DNA of 64,000 nucleotides, taken from the NCBI RefSeq assembly GCF_965203655.1, contig NZ_CBDBDD010000006.1, positions 248,001 to 312,000 on the forward strand, in the 5' to 3' direction. The position numbers and the translations under genes were made by a program. Below, in pieces: positions 50,350 to 59,713 of this stretch; position 1 is the first letter of the stretch; every line of letters starts with the position of its first letter. The notes beneath the pieces were generated by a model. It ran no database searches, had not been told where the DNA came from, and was given only the letters and a program-made list of their open reading frames with translations. This DNA is from Poriferisodalis sp965203655 (GTDB lineage Bacteria; Actinomycetota; Acidimicrobiia; Acidimicrobiales; Poriferisodalaceae).

Positions 50350-51288
50350 ATGCCGGTAGAGGCTGATGCCCGGACGCTCGCCGATCTGGAGCCGGAGGTT
50401 GAGCGACTCCTCGCGCGCCATCTTCGGCAAACCAAGGAATGGCACCCCCACGCGCTCGTGCCCTGGAGCCGGGGCCAAGACTTCGCGCCCGACTACGAAT
50501 GGTCACCTGAGGAAGCCAACCTCACCCCTGAGGCTCGCAGCGCCCTCTTCGTGAACGTGCTCACCGAGGAGAACTTGCCGTACTACTTCCGTGACAGCGA
50601 GCGGCTGTTCGGCCGTGAGGGCGCCTGGGGCGAGTGGGTTCGCCGCTGGACGGCGGAAGAGGGACGGCACGGCCGGGTCATCTACGACTACCTGTCGGTC
50701 ACCCGCGCTCTGGACCCCGTGGCACTGGAGCGGGCGCGCATGGCGCAGGTGCAGTGCGGGCAAGTACCCCAGCCGCCGAGCCTGCTGGAAGGCCTCGCCT
50801 ACGTGACGCTGCAGGAGTTGGCCACCCGCATCGCGCACTTCAACACGGGGCGCCACATCGACGACCCTGCCGGCAAAGCCATCATGCGGCGGGTCGCCTT
50901 CGATGAGAACCTGCATTTCCTGTTCTACCGCGACGTCATGAGCGCCGCGGTCGAGATCGACCCCTCCAGCGCGGTGGTGGCCATCGCCAACCAAGTCAAG
51001 AGCTTTGCCATGCCCGGAGTCGGCATCACCGACTTCGACGCCCACTCCCGCATCATCGCCGAAGCCGGGATCTACGACCTGGCCATCCACCATGACCAGA
51101 TCCTGCAACCGGTCGTGCTGCGCGACTGGAACCTGCCCGGCCTGACCGAGCTGTCGAGCATCGCCGAGGTTGCACGCGACGGCCTGATGAAGATGATCGA
51201 TCGGATCGGACGCGTCGGTCAGCGCCTCGCGGAGCGTTACGCCGAGGCACGAGAGTCGCTGCGCCGCAACGCGGCGCTCGTGCGATAG
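50350..51288 (+). CDS. Acyl-ACP desaturase (stearoyl-ACP Delta9 family)
   Basis: A 312-residue soluble diiron desaturase like mycobacterial DesA proteins. Iron ligands: Glu in LTEENLPYYF, EExxH in WTAEEGRHGRV, Glu in LQELATRIAHFNTG and DExxH in AFDENLHFLFYRD. It introduces a double bond into acyl-ACP using ferredoxin. The start is uncertain: ATG 50350 matches the family N-terminus (DLEPEVERLLARHLR follows), while ATG 50278 would add 24 residues. CTGAAC (50293-50298) and TAGGCT (50315-50320) form a possible promoter. Confidence 0.9.
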   Translation: MPVEADARTLADLEPEVERLLARHLRQTKEWHPHALVPWSRGQDFAPDYEWSPEEANLTPEARSALFVNVLTEENLPYYFRDSERLFGREGAWGEWVRRWTAEEGRHGRVIYDYLSVTRALDPVALERARMAQVQCGQVPQPPSLLEGLAYVTLQELATRIAHFNTGRHIDDPAGKAIMRRVAFDENLHFLFYRDVMSAAVEIDPSSAVVAIANQVKSFAMPGVGITDFDAHSRIIAEAGIYDLAIHHDQILQPVVLRDWNLPGLTELSSIAEVARDGLMKMIDRIGRVGQRLAERYAEARESLRRNAALVR

Positions 51289-51328
51289 ACCCCCAACTGC
51301 ACCCAAGAGCCGAGCGGGCCCGGTGGGG

Positions 51329-52030
51329 CTAGTGGTCGCCCTTGGGGTCGAGCAGCGACGTGAGCCCCTCGATGCCGAAATCCGGGCTGCGGGCAGCGTC
51401 GATGAGGACACGCTCAGCGGCTGCGATCTTCGCGGCCCCCGCGGGAACCTCAGCCGCTACATCGACCGGCACCACGACCGCACCATGGCGGTCGGCGTGA
51501 ATGAGATCGCCGGGCTGCACCGACATGCCGTGCACCGTCACCGGCACCGCAAACTCGACCACGTGCACCCACGCATGCGAGGGACCAATGGAGCCGGCCA
51601 GCGCACCGAAGCCCGGTGCCCAGTCGGCCAGATCCCGGATGGACCCGTTGGTGACGACTCCGAGCGAGCCCAACCCCGAGTGAATGCTGCTGTTCACCTC
51701 GCCCCACCAGGCGCCGTAGCCCGGCGCCGCATCGATGTCCTCGATGACGGTCACGGTGGGATGGGGGCCTTCGGCCATGTGGCGGTAGTAGCCGACCCGC
51801 ATCGCGAGGTCATCGTCGCCGCTTCGACCCGACGGCGCTGCGGCTCGGATCGTCGCCGTGCGGGCGTAGCCGACCATGACGGTGTCGGGATCGGGGCAGA
51901 CGAGCGGCGACGTGGTGTAGCCGTATGCCCGGCGGTGCGGTGCAACGATCTCGAGCGCGTTGCAGATAGTCGGAGTGTCCAGCGCCGCCAAAGCGTCGAG
52001 CACCTCGGCACCCAGCGGATCGGCGGTCAT
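51329..52030 (-). CDS. RraA-like / HMG aldolase family protein
   Basis: A 233-residue RraA-fold protein: LAALDTPTICNALE, LGVVTNGSIRDLADW with the G-x-RD motif that binds metal and substrate in HMG/CHA aldolases and oxaloacetate decarboxylases, and PGDLIHADRHGAVVVP. Actinobacterial homologues are mostly aldolases or decarboxylases, not RNase E regulators. It lies downstream of rplQ on the same strand but 20 bases away and does not look like part of the ribosomal operon. Confidence 0.82.
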   Translation of the reverse strand: MTADPLGAEVLDALAALDTPTICNALEIVAPHRRAYGYTTSPLVCPDPDTVMVGYARTATIRAAAPSGRSGDDDLAMRVGYYRHMAEGPHPTVTVIEDIDAAPGYGAWWGEVNSSIHSGLGSLGVVTNGSIRDLADWAPGFGALAGSIGPSHAWVHVVEFAVPVTVHGMSVQPGDLIHADRHGAVVVPVDVAAEVPAGAAKIAAAERVLIDAARSPDFGIEGLTSLLDPKGDH

Positions 52031-52050
52031 GTCATTCAGCGACGAGGGAG

Positions 52051-52404
52051 TCAGACCAGCTCGATCAGCGCCATCGGGGCGTTGTCGCCGCGGCGCGGGC
52101 CCAGCTTCAGGATGCGCGTGTAGCCGCCCGGGCGTCCCTCATAGCGGGGACCGATCTCGTCGATCAGCTTCTGGGCCATTTCCTGGTCGCCGTTGAGGCT
52201 GGCGATGATCTGGCGATGGCGTGCCAATCCGCCCTTGCGCGCCTTGGTGATGAGCTTCTCGGCATACGGCCGCAGCGCCTTCGCCTTGGCCTCGGTGGTC
52301 TCGATGGCCTCGGCGGCGAACAGCGACGCCGCCAGGTTGGCGAGCATCGAGCGCTGGTGGCTCGGGCTACCGCCCAGCCGGCGGCCCTTGGTGGGCGTGG
52401 GCAT
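52051..52404 (-). CDS. rplQ: 50S ribosomal protein L17
   Basis: A 117-residue L17 (GRRLGGSPSHQRSMLANLAAS, TTEAKAKALRPYAEKLITKA, GRPGGYTRILKLGPRRGDNAPMA). It follows rpoA by two bases and ends the alpha operon. In most actinobacteria truA and rplM follow; here they do not. Confidence 0.97.
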   Translation of the reverse strand: MPTPTKGRRLGGSPSHQRSMLANLAASLFAAEAIETTEAKAKALRPYAEKLITKARKGGLARHRQIIASLNGDQEMAQKLIDEIGPRYEGRPGGYTRILKLGPRRGDNAPMALIELV

Positions 52405-52406
52405 CG

Positions 52407-53420
52407 TCAGCTCACCGCCGCCGGTTCGGCCGACCCGTTCTGCTCGGACGGCTCCTCGGTGGGCGTCGGGCTCATGCCACGCAGTGCCAGGCCTCGCTCG
52501 TCGAGCTTCTCGATGACCTCGTCCAGCGACTTCTGGCCGAAGTTCGGCACGGTCATCAGCTCTTCCACGGATTGATCGAGCAGCTCGCCGATCGTGTTGA
52601 ACTGCGCGCGCTTGAGGCAGTTGCGTGCCCGCTCGGACAGACCCAGATCCTCGATCGGTCGCTCCAGGTCGCTGGTGCGGCCGTCGCTCACCGCCACATC
52701 GGCGATGTCAAGTCCGAGGTTCTCCGGCGAGAGCTCGGCAATCATAAGCATCAGCCGGCACAGCGTGTCGCCGGCCGATGCCAGCGCTTCGCGCGGGGTC
52801 ATTGCGCCGTCGGTCTCGATGTCGAGCACCAGCCGGTCGAAATCGGTGGACTGCTCCACGCGCACCGGCTCGACTTCGACGGCCACACGCCGCACCGGGC
52901 TGAACAGCGCGTCGATGAGAATCACGCCGATCGCGCCGCCGATGCGGTCGCTGTCGGGGGCCGAGTAGCCCCAGCCGCGCTCGACCGTCAGGTCCATTGC
53001 GAGCCGTGCTCCCTCGCCCAGCGTTGCGATGTGCAGATCGGGCGTCAGGCACTCGACATCGACACCCCAGTCGACATGGCCAGCGAGCACCGGACCCACG
53101 CCGCGCTCGTCGAGACGCACAGCAACGGGCTCGTCGCTGTGGCACCGCAGCACGATGTCCTTGAGGTTCAAGACGATGTCAGTGACGTCCTCGACCACAC
53201 CTTCGATGGTGGTGAACTCGTGGAGCGCATCGTCGAACTGGACCTGAGTGATCGCGGCACCGGGGATCGACGACAGCAGCGTGCGCCGCAGCGAGTTGCC
53301 CAGCGTGTGCCCGAAGCCGGGCTCCAACGGGCCGATGGCGAAGCGCTGCCGATTGGGATCGGGCTCGCCCAGGATGTCGATTGTCGGTCGGTGCATGACC
53401 AAGGTGTCGGAGACGGACAC
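52407..53420 (-). CDS. rpoA: RNA polymerase alpha subunit
   Basis: A 337-residue alpha subunit. The N-terminal dimerisation domain has FAIGPLEPGFGHTLGNSLRR and LLSSIPGAAITQ. The C-terminal DNA-binding domain has LGLSERARNCLKRAQFNTIGELL and VPNFGQKSLDEVIEKL. GTG 53420 is chosen: AAGGGG lies five bases before it and the family N-terminus follows. It ends with a short Glu/Pro-rich tail. Confidence 0.97.
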   Translation of the reverse strand: MSVSDTLVMHRPTIDILGEPDPNRQRFAIGPLEPGFGHTLGNSLRRTLLSSIPGAAITQVQFDDALHEFTTIEGVVEDVTDIVLNLKDIVLRCHSDEPVAVRLDERGVGPVLAGHVDWGVDVECLTPDLHIATLGEGARLAMDLTVERGWGYSAPDSDRIGGAIGVILIDALFSPVRRVAVEVEPVRVEQSTDFDRLVLDIETDGAMTPREALASAGDTLCRLMLMIAELSPENLGLDIADVAVSDGRTSDLERPIEDLGLSERARNCLKRAQFNTIGELLDQSVEELMTVPNFGQKSLDEVIEKLDERGLALRGMSPTPTEEPSEQNGSAEPAAVS

Positions 53421-53440
53421 ATTGACCCCTTCGTGGGTGA

Positions 53441-54058
53441 TTACTTGCTGTAGAGCTCGACGATGAGCTGCTCGCGCACCGGGATCTCGATCTGAGACCG
53501 GATCGGCAGCTCGCGCACGGTGACCTGCTGGGCACCGTCGCTCGCCTCGAGCCACGGCGGCGGCGTGCGATCCAGCACGTCGAGATTCCACCGGATGGTG
53601 ACGATCTCGCGGGACCGCGCGCGCAACGAGATGACGTCGTCCTTGCGGGCCCGGTAGCTGGGAATGTTCACCCGGCGACCGTTGACGTCGATGTGGCCGT
53701 GACTCACGAACTGGCGGGCCTGCGGGCGGGTCGCGGCCCAACCGACCCGGTACACGATGTTGTCGAGGCGCAGTTCCAGCAGCCGCAACAGGTTCTCGCC
53801 GGTGACGCCCCGCTGGCGGGCGGCTTCCTCATAGAGATTGCGGAACTGCCGCTCGGTCATCCCGTAGGTGAAGCGGCACTTCTGCTTCTCCTGCAGCTGC
53901 ATCAGGAACTCGGAATTCTGGCTGCGCCGGCGTCCACGGCCGTGCTCGCCGGGCGGGTACGGGCGCCGGTCCAGCGCCTTCGTCTCGCCCTCAGTGCCCC
54001 AGATGTTGGTGTTGAGCCGCCGCGAGACGCGTGCCTTGGGACCTGTGTAGCGAGACAC
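53441..54058 (-). CDS. rpsD: 30S ribosomal protein S4
   Basis: A 205-residue S4 of the zinc-free type: KARVSRRLNTNIWG, RRPYPPGEHG, QLQEKQKCRFTYGMTERQF, RLDNIVYRVGWAATRPQARQ and the S4 domain SHGHIDVNGRRVNIPSYRA. Binds 16S rRNA early in assembly. Lies between rpsK and rpoA. Confidence 0.97.
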   Translation of the reverse strand: MSRYTGPKARVSRRLNTNIWGTEGETKALDRRPYPPGEHGRGRRRSQNSEFLMQLQEKQKCRFTYGMTERQFRNLYEEAARQRGVTGENLLRLLELRLDNIVYRVGWAATRPQARQFVSHGHIDVNGRRVNIPSYRARKDDVISLRARSREIVTIRWNLDVLDRTPPPWLEASDGAQQVTVRELPIRSQIEIPVREQLIVELYSK

Positions 54059-54059
54059 G

Positions 54060-54455
54060 TCAGACCCTCCGGCGCTTCGGAGGCCGGCAGCCGTTGTGCG
54101 GCACCGGTGTCATGTCACGGATGCCCTTGATCTCGATGCCGGAATTCTGGATCGAGCGGATCGCAGTCTCACGACCCGAGCCGGGGCCCTTCACGTGCAC
54201 ATGCACCCGGCGCACGCCATGTTCCATGGCCCGCTCGGCGGCCTGCTCGGCGGCCTGCTGCGCAGCAAACGGAGTCGACTTGCGAGAACCCTTGAAGCCG
54301 GCATTGCCCGCCGACGCCCACGACACCACGTTGCCCTGCAGATCGGTGAACGTGATGATCGTGTTGTTGAACGAGCTCTTGATGTGCGCCACGCCGTCGC
54401 CGACGTTCTTGCGCTCCTTGCGACGCCCGCGGCGAGCCGGCTGCTGCTGGTTCAC
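54060..54455 (-). CDS. rpsK: 30S ribosomal protein S11
   Basis: A 131-residue S11: GVAHIKSSFNNTIITFTDLQ, VSWASAGNAGFKGSRKSTPF, AAEQAAERAMEHGVRRVHV and the C-terminal TPVPHNGCRPPKRRRV. Located one base upstream of rpsD in transcription order. Confidence 0.97.
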   Translation of the reverse strand: MNQQQPARRGRRKERKNVGDGVAHIKSSFNNTIITFTDLQGNVVSWASAGNAGFKGSRKSTPFAAQQAAEQAAERAMEHGVRRVHVHVKGPGSGRETAIRSIQNSGIEIKGIRDMTPVPHNGCRPPKRRRV

Positions 54456-54513
54456 TTCAGCCCGCCCTTCATGCGTCCGGTCTGAGGTTGCCGACAGATT
54501 CGGCCGCGCACGT

Positions 54514-54891
54514 TCACTTGCGTACCTTCTTCTTGCCCGCGACGGTCTTGCGCGGACCCTTGCGGGTGCGTGCGTTGGTGTGGGTCCGCTGGCCTCGCAC
54601 CGGCAAGCCGCGGCGGTGGCGCACGCCCTGGTAGCAGCCGATCTCGATCTTGCGCTTCACGTCCTGGGCGACGTCCCGTCGCAGATCGCCCTCGACCGTG
54701 AGGCTGGCGTCGATGTGGTTGCGGATGCGAGCCACCTCGGCATCAGTGAGGTCGCGCACACGGGTGCGCTCAGCGATGTTCAAGTCCTCGCAGATCTGCT
54801 GGCTGGCGGAACGGCCGATGCCATAGATGTAGGTCAACGCGATCTCCACACGCTTCTCGCGCGGAATGTCAACGCCGGCAATTCTGGCCAT
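54514..54891 (-). CDS. rpsM: 30S ribosomal protein S13
   Basis: A 125-residue S13: ARIAGVDIPREKRVEIALTY, GIGRSASQQICEDLNI, and the basic C-terminus GLPVRGQRTHTNARTRKGP with KKKVRK. Contacts the P-site tRNA and the subunit bridge. Confidence 0.97.
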   Translation of the reverse strand: MARIAGVDIPREKRVEIALTYIYGIGRSASQQICEDLNIAERTRVRDLTDAEVARIRNHIDASLTVEGDLRRDVAQDVKRKIEIGCYQGVRHRRGLPVRGQRTHTNARTRKGPRKTVAGKKKVRK

Positions 54892-54909
54892 CGATACGGG
54901 ACTCCTGTC

Positions 54910-55023
54910 TCAGCCTTGCCGCTGCTTGTGCCGCGGGTTCTCACAGATCACCCGGATCCGCCCGTGGCGACGGATCACACGGCACTTGTCGCAGATCTTC
55001 TTGACGCTCGGACGGACTTTCAT
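54910..55023 (-). CDS. rpmJ: 50S ribosomal protein L36
   Basis: A 37-residue L36 beginning MKVRPSVKKICDKCRVIRR and ending NPRHKQRQG. It keeps the zinc-ribbon residues CxxC, C and H, so it is the zinc-binding (C+) form. It lies 18 bases upstream of rpsM in transcription order. The stretch up to adk is too short for infA, which normally precedes rpmJ. Confidence 0.96.
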   Translation of the reverse strand: MKVRPSVKKICDKCRVIRRHGRIRVICENPRHKQRQG

Positions 55024-55063
55024 CGGTGGACCTGCGCTGTAGACGAGCGAGCAAGTATAGGGG

Positions 55064-55666
55064 TCACGGCGCCGCCTCAATTGCCGCCACTGTGCTAGCT
55101 GGTGCGGCCTCTATGGCCGCCACGATGCGCTGATGCACCTCGGCGGGGGTGCCGAGGCCGTCGACGGTGACCAGCACGCCTCGATCGGCGAACAGCTTGC
55201 GCAGCGGCGCCGTCTCGGCTTCGTACAGCTCCAGCCGGCGGGCAATCGCCTCGGGAGTGTCGTCGGCGCGGCCCCGATCCAGCATGCGCCGCGTGACGAT
55301 GTCATCGGCCACATCGAGGTCGATCGCTCGGCTCACCGCGTGCGGCGCCAGCAGGGCGAACAGCCCGTCGGCCTGAGCTTCGGTACGCGGAAAGCCGTCC
55401 AGCAGAAAGCCGGCAGCGGTATCGGGCGCCTCGAGGCGCTCGGCCACGATTCCCAGGATCAGCTCGTCGCTGACGAGCTCGCCTGCATCCATCACCTCTT
55501 TGGCCTGGCGGCCCAAGGGGGTGCCGGCGGCGACCGCGGCACGCAGCATGTCTCCCGTGGAGATGTGGGCCACGCCGTAGCGCTTGACCAGCAGCTCGCA
55601 CTGGGTTCCCTTGCCGGCCCCTTGCTTGCCCAAGATGACCAGCCGTCGGGCGGCGGAGCCCGACAT
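55064..55666 (-). CDS. adk: Adenylate kinase
   Basis: A 200-residue adenylate kinase: Walker A VILGKQGAGKGTQCELL (Lys-Gln instead of Pro-Pro), HISTGDMLRAAVAAGTPLG, GFLLDGFPRTEAQADGL and DRGRADDTPEAIARRLELY. The LID is the short, zinc-free actinobacterial form. ATG 55666 overlaps the secY stop. The C-terminus carries an imperfect duplication (VAAIEAAP twice) from a 33-bp repeat. Confidence 0.96.
   Translation of the reverse strand: MSGSAARRLVILGKQGAGKGTQCELLVKRYGVAHISTGDMLRAAVAAGTPLGRQAKEVMDAGELVSDELILGIVAERLEAPDTAAGFLLDGFPRTEAQADGLFALLAPHAVSRAIDLDVADDIVTRRMLDRGRADDTPEAIARRLELYEAETAPLRKLFADRGVLVTVDGLGTPAEVHQRIVAAIEAAPASTVAAIEAAP
55068..55127. repeat. 33-bp imperfect tandem repeat at the 3' end of adk
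   Basis: The units starting at 55068 and 55101 share GCCTC and GCCGCCAC blocks and encode VAAIEAAP twice. The second copy lengthens the C-terminal tail beyond the family norm. Confidence 0.65.
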
Positions 55667-56994
55667 CAGGCCAGGAACCCTTCGTAGTTGCGCATCAGCA
55701 GCTGGCTGTCGACCTGCTTCATGGTCTCCAGCGCCACGCCGGAGGCGATCAGGATCGACACGCCGCCGAAGCCGATGGCCGCACCGGCGCCGCCCGAGCC
55801 CAGCGCATCGAGGTCGCTCGTCAGCGACAGCAGCACGCTGGGCAACAGTGCCACCATGGCAATGAACAGCGCGCCGGGCAGCGTGATGCGGTTGAGCACT
55901 CTGGCCAGGTACCGCTCGGTCTGCGGCCCGGGCCGGATGCCGGGAATGAAGCCGCCCTGCTTGCGGATGTTGTCGGCCTGACGCACCGGGTCGAACGTGA
56001 TGGCCGTATAGAAGTAGGCAAAGCCGACGATCAGCCCGCCGAAGAACAGGATGTAGGCGATGTTGTCGGGCTGGGTGAGGTAGTCGTCGACGGCGGTCTG
56101 CAGCCAGCCCCAGTTCGCCACGTTCGACAGCAGCACCGGCAGGAACAGGATCGAGCTGGCGAAGATGACCGGGATCACACCCGACTGGTTGACCTTCAGC
56201 GGGATGTAAGTGTTCTGCCCGCCGTAGAGCCGCCGGCCCACCTGCCGCCGGGAGAACTGCACCGGGATGCGACGCTGGCCCTGCTCGATGAAGATGATCG
56301 CGACCATCATCCCGATGGCGACGATGATCGCCGCCGCGAGATACACGGTGCCCTGCACCGCCATCAGGCGGGCCCCGTCGAAGGGGATCGTCGACACCAC
56401 CGAGGCGAAAATCAGCAGCGACATGCCATTGCCCACACCGCGCTGGCTGATCAGCTCGCCCATCCACATGAGCAGCGCCGTGCCCGCCGTGAGCGACAGG
56501 ATGACCAGCGCCACCCGGTTGAACGTGAAGTCGGGGATGACGATGACCCCCGCCGTGTTGCCGAGCGCAGTGCCCTGACCCCGCCCGAAGATGAAGGTGA
56601 TGCCGGTGGCCTGCACGAAGGCGATGCCCAGCGTCAGGTAGCGGGTGTACTGGGTCAGCTTGCGCTGGCCCACGGCCCCCTGCTGCTGGAGCTGCTCGAA
56701 GCGCGGGATCGCGACGGTGAGGATCTGGATGATGATCGATGCCGTGATGTACGGCATGATCCCCAAGGCGAAGATCGCGAAGTTGGTGAGCGCGCCGCCC
56801 GAGAACAGGTTCAGAAGCGCCAGCACGCCGCCGGTGGATGAGGCCTGCTCGCGCAACGACACGATGGCGTCAAAGTCGATGCCCGGCACGGGCACCTGGG
56901 AGCCCAGCCGGTACGCCGCAATGATGAACAGCGTGAACATGATCTTCCGGCGCAGATCCTGGATCCGGAAGATGTTGCGCATGTGGCCGAGCAC
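55666..56994 (-). CDS. secY: Protein translocase subunit SecY
   Basis: A 442-residue ten-helix translocon core: MRNIFRIQDLRRKIMFTLFI, SGGALTNFAIFALGIMPYITA, IPVQFSRRQVGRRLYGGQNT, LPLKVNQSGVIPVIFASS-type IPLKVNQSGVIPVIFASS and IRKQGGFIPGIRPG. GTG 56994 is used; an ATG four codons later (56982) is possible. AGGGG lies three bases before the GTG. Confidence 0.96.
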   Translation of the reverse strand: MLGHMRNIFRIQDLRRKIMFTLFIIAAYRLGSQVPVPGIDFDAIVSLREQASSTGGVLALLNLFSGGALTNFAIFALGIMPYITASIIIQILTVAIPRFEQLQQQGAVGQRKLTQYTRYLTLGIAFVQATGITFIFGRGQGTALGNTAGVIVIPDFTFNRVALVILSLTAGTALLMWMGELISQRGVGNGMSLLIFASVVSTIPFDGARLMAVQGTVYLAAAIIVAIGMMVAIIFIEQGQRRIPVQFSRRQVGRRLYGGQNTYIPLKVNQSGVIPVIFASSILFLPVLLSNVANWGWLQTAVDDYLTQPDNIAYILFFGGLIVGFAYFYTAITFDPVRQADNIRKQGGFIPGIRPGPQTERYLARVLNRITLPGALFIAMVALLPSVLLSLTSDLDALGSGGAGAAIGFGGVSILIASGVALETMKQVDSQLLMRNYEGFLA

Positions 56995-57003
56995 GACGAG
57001 CCC

Positions 57004-57495
57004 CTAGCGATTGGTGTGCTGGTTGCCCTGAGCGGCTGGCCGCGGGCCCTTGAACGTGGGCGGCAGGATCTCGATGCTGCCCCCGGCGGCCTCGATAGCC
57101 GCATGGGCCGAGGCGGAGGCTGCGTGAGCCTTCACCGTGATCGGCCGGGTGATCTCGCCGCGGCCCAGCACCTTGACCATCGAGCCCGCCGACACCAAGC
57201 CACGCCCCAGCAGTGCCTCAGGCGTGATGTCGTCGAGGCCGCACGCATCGAGCGTGTCGAGGTTCACCGGCTGGTAGGCCACCCGGAACGGGTTCGTGAA
57301 GCCCTTCCGCTTGGGGATGCGCACCTGCAGCGGCAGCTGGCCGCCTTCGTACCAGACCGGCACGGTTCCCCGTGCCCGGGTGCCCTTGGTGCCGCGGCCT
57401 GCGGTCTTGCCGCCCTTGCCGCCGGTGCCGCGGGCCACCCGCTTGCGCTTGCGCCTCGCACCCGGCGGCGGGGTCAGGTCATGCAGTTTCAGCAT
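57004..57495 (-). CDS. rplO: 50S ribosomal protein L15
   Basis: A 163-residue L15: LKLHDLTPPPGARRKRKRVA, RGTGGKGGKTAGRGTKG, GGQLPLQVRIPKRKGFTN and the L18e-like C-terminal domain VKVLGRGEITRPITVKAHA. Its start overlaps the rpmD end by 17 bases. Confidence 0.96.
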   Translation of the reverse strand: MLKLHDLTPPPGARRKRKRVARGTGGKGGKTAGRGTKGTRARGTVPVWYEGGQLPLQVRIPKRKGFTNPFRVAYQPVNLDTLDACGLDDITPEALLGRGLVSAGSMVKVLGRGEITRPITVKAHAASASAHAAIEAAGGSIEILPPTFKGPRPAAQGNQHTNR

Positions 57496-57684
57496 CGCCG
57501 ACCTCTCCTGGAATCTCTTGAACGGTGATCAAGTGGCTGACCTTGCGCAGCATGCCGCGGATCTCGGGTCGATCAGGAAGGGTATGGCTGCGGCCGATCT
57601 TCCCGAGCCCGAGAGCCCGCAAGGCGCCACGCGCTTTTGGCTTGGCCCCGATGGCCGAACGCACCTGGGTCACGACGATCTGGG

Positions 57685-57688
<4 letters not shown>
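57479..57688 (-). CDS. rpmD: 50S ribosomal protein L30
   Basis: A 69-residue L30: TQIVVTQVRSAIGAKPKARG, ALRALGLGKIGRSHTLPD, IRGMLRKVSHLITVQE. ATG 57688 overlaps the rpsE stop (ATGA); the upstream part of the frame lies in rpsE and is not used. Confidence 0.96.
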
Positions 57689-58335
<647 letters not shown>

Positions 58336-58345
58336 GAGTTCTCCC

Positions 58346-58705
58346 TCAGAACTTCAGGCCGCCCTCGCGGGCAGCATCTGCAAGGGCCGCGACGCGGCCG
58401 TGGTAACGGTTGCCGCCGCGGTCGAAGACCACGACTGTGGTGCCGGCCGCCACGCCGCGCTCGGCGATCAGCCGTCCGACTTCGCCGGCGGCGGACACGT
58501 TGCCGCCGCCTGCAGTAGCCAGCGCGGCCTCGCGAGTCGACGCGGCAGCCAGCGTGCGACCTGCGTCGTCGTCGATGAGCTGGGCGCCGATGTGCCGGTT
58601 CGACCGGAAGACCGCGAGGCGCGGGCGCTCGGCGGTGCCCGACACCCGCTTGCGGACGCGATTGCGGCGTTTAGCTCGCCGCGCTGCCTTGGGGGGAACG
58701 CTCAC
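58346..58705 (-). CDS. rplR: 50S ribosomal protein L18
   Basis: A 119-residue 5S rRNA-binding L18: RAKRRNRVRKRVSGTAERPR, LAVFRSNRHIGAQLIDDDAG, VVVFDRGGNRYHGRVAALAD and ARAREGGLKF-type end AAREGGLKF. Start overlaps the rplF stop. Confidence 0.96.
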   Translation of the reverse strand: MSVPPKAARRAKRRNRVRKRVSGTAERPRLAVFRSNRHIGAQLIDDDAGRTLAAASTREAALATAGGGNVSAAGEVGRLIAERGVAAGTTVVVFDRGGNRYHGRVAALADAAREGGLKF

Positions 58706-59271
58706 TTCGCCGCCTTTCCGGCTTTGCGCTGCACGCGCTCGTTGATGTAGCGGATGCCCTTGCCCTTGTAGGGCTCGGGCTTGCGCAGCTTGCGGATGTT
58801 GGCCGCGACCTGCCCGACGAGCTGCTTGTCGATGCCCTTGACGATGATCGACGTCTGGCTCGGCACCTCGAACTTGATGCCCTCGGGTGCTGTCACCGGC
58901 ACCGTATGGCTGAACCCCAGCGACAGCTCGAGCGCCGAGGGCCCGCGGGCCGCGGCCCGGTAGCCCACGCCGACGATCTGCAGCTCCTTGGAGAAGCCCG
59001 TCGAGACGCCTTCGACCATGTTGGCCACCAGTGCCCGGCTGAGCCCGTGCAGCGACCGCTGCGAGCGGCTGTCGTCGGCTCGGCCCAAGGTGGCGGCGCC
59101 GTCGTCGACGTTCACGGTGATGCCTGCGGCCAGCTCACGGGTGAGCTCACCCTGCGGGCCGCTGACCGTCACCACGGCACCAGCGGTCGAACCGGCGGCA
59201 TCGGGGGCCGGCTGTGCGGTCACTGTCACCCCGTCGGGGATCGAGATGGGCGCCTTGCCCACGCGTGACAT
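58702..59271 (-). CDS. rplF: 50S ribosomal protein L6
   Basis: A 189-residue L6: SRVGKAPISIPDGVTVT, VSGPQGELTRELA, LHGLSRALVANMVEGVSTGF and the C-terminal KPEPYKGKGIRYINERVQRK. Insertions of Ala/Asp-rich residues near 25 make it slightly long. Confidence 0.96.
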   Translation of the reverse strand: MSRVGKAPISIPDGVTVTAQPAPDAAGSTAGAVVTVSGPQGELTRELAAGITVNVDDGAATLGRADDSRSQRSLHGLSRALVANMVEGVSTGFSKELQIVGVGYRAAARGPSALELSLGFSHTVPVTAPEGIKFEVPSQTSIIVKGIDKQLVGQVAANIRKLRKPEPYKGKGIRYINERVQRKAGKAAK

Positions 59272-59280
59272 CGTCGCCTC

Positions 59281-59685
59281 CTACCAGACGTAACAGAGGA
59301 CCTCGCCGCCCATGCGGTTGCGGCGGGCTTCGCGGTCGGTCATCAGGCCCCGGCTCGTGGACAGCACGGCAATGCCGAGGCCGCCGAGCACGCGGGGCAC
59401 CTTGTCGGACTTGGTGTACACGCGCAGCCCGGGCTTGGAGACCCGCTGCAGTCCCGAGATCGTCCGATCCCGGTCCGACGTGTACTTGAGATTGATGGTG
59501 AGCTTGCGGTCGGGGCTGCCATGGGAGCCTTCCACCTTGAAATCGCTCACGTAGCCCTCGCGCTTGAGGATCGCCGCGAGGCGCTCCTTCTGCTTCGAGG
59601 ACGGCATGGCCACCTCGTCCTTGAACACCAGGTTGGCGTTGCGGATGCGGGTGAGCATGTCCGCTATCGGATCAGTCATCGACAT
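59281..59685 (-). CDS. rpsH: 30S ribosomal protein S8
   Basis: A 134-residue S8: MTDPIADMLTRIRNANLVFK, LAAILKREGYVSDFKVEG, LQRVSKPGLRVYTKSDKVP and VLGGLGIAVLSTSRGLMTDR. Two adjacent starts (59685, 59679) are possible. Confidence 0.96.
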   Translation of the reverse strand: MSMTDPIADMLTRIRNANLVFKDEVAMPSSKQKERLAAILKREGYVSDFKVEGSHGSPDRKLTINLKYTSDRDRTISGLQRVSKPGLRVYTKSDKVPRVLGGLGIAVLSTSRGLMTDREARRNRMGGEVLCYVW

Positions 59686-59713
59686 GTGCGCACCTCCCTC
59701 ATCTGCTGGCCCC

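Noticed and set aside
55064..56467. A 467-codon frame as an adenylate kinase fusion
   Set aside because: The first 270 codons are out-of-frame secY; the adenylate kinase starts at ATG 55666 overlapping the secY stop.
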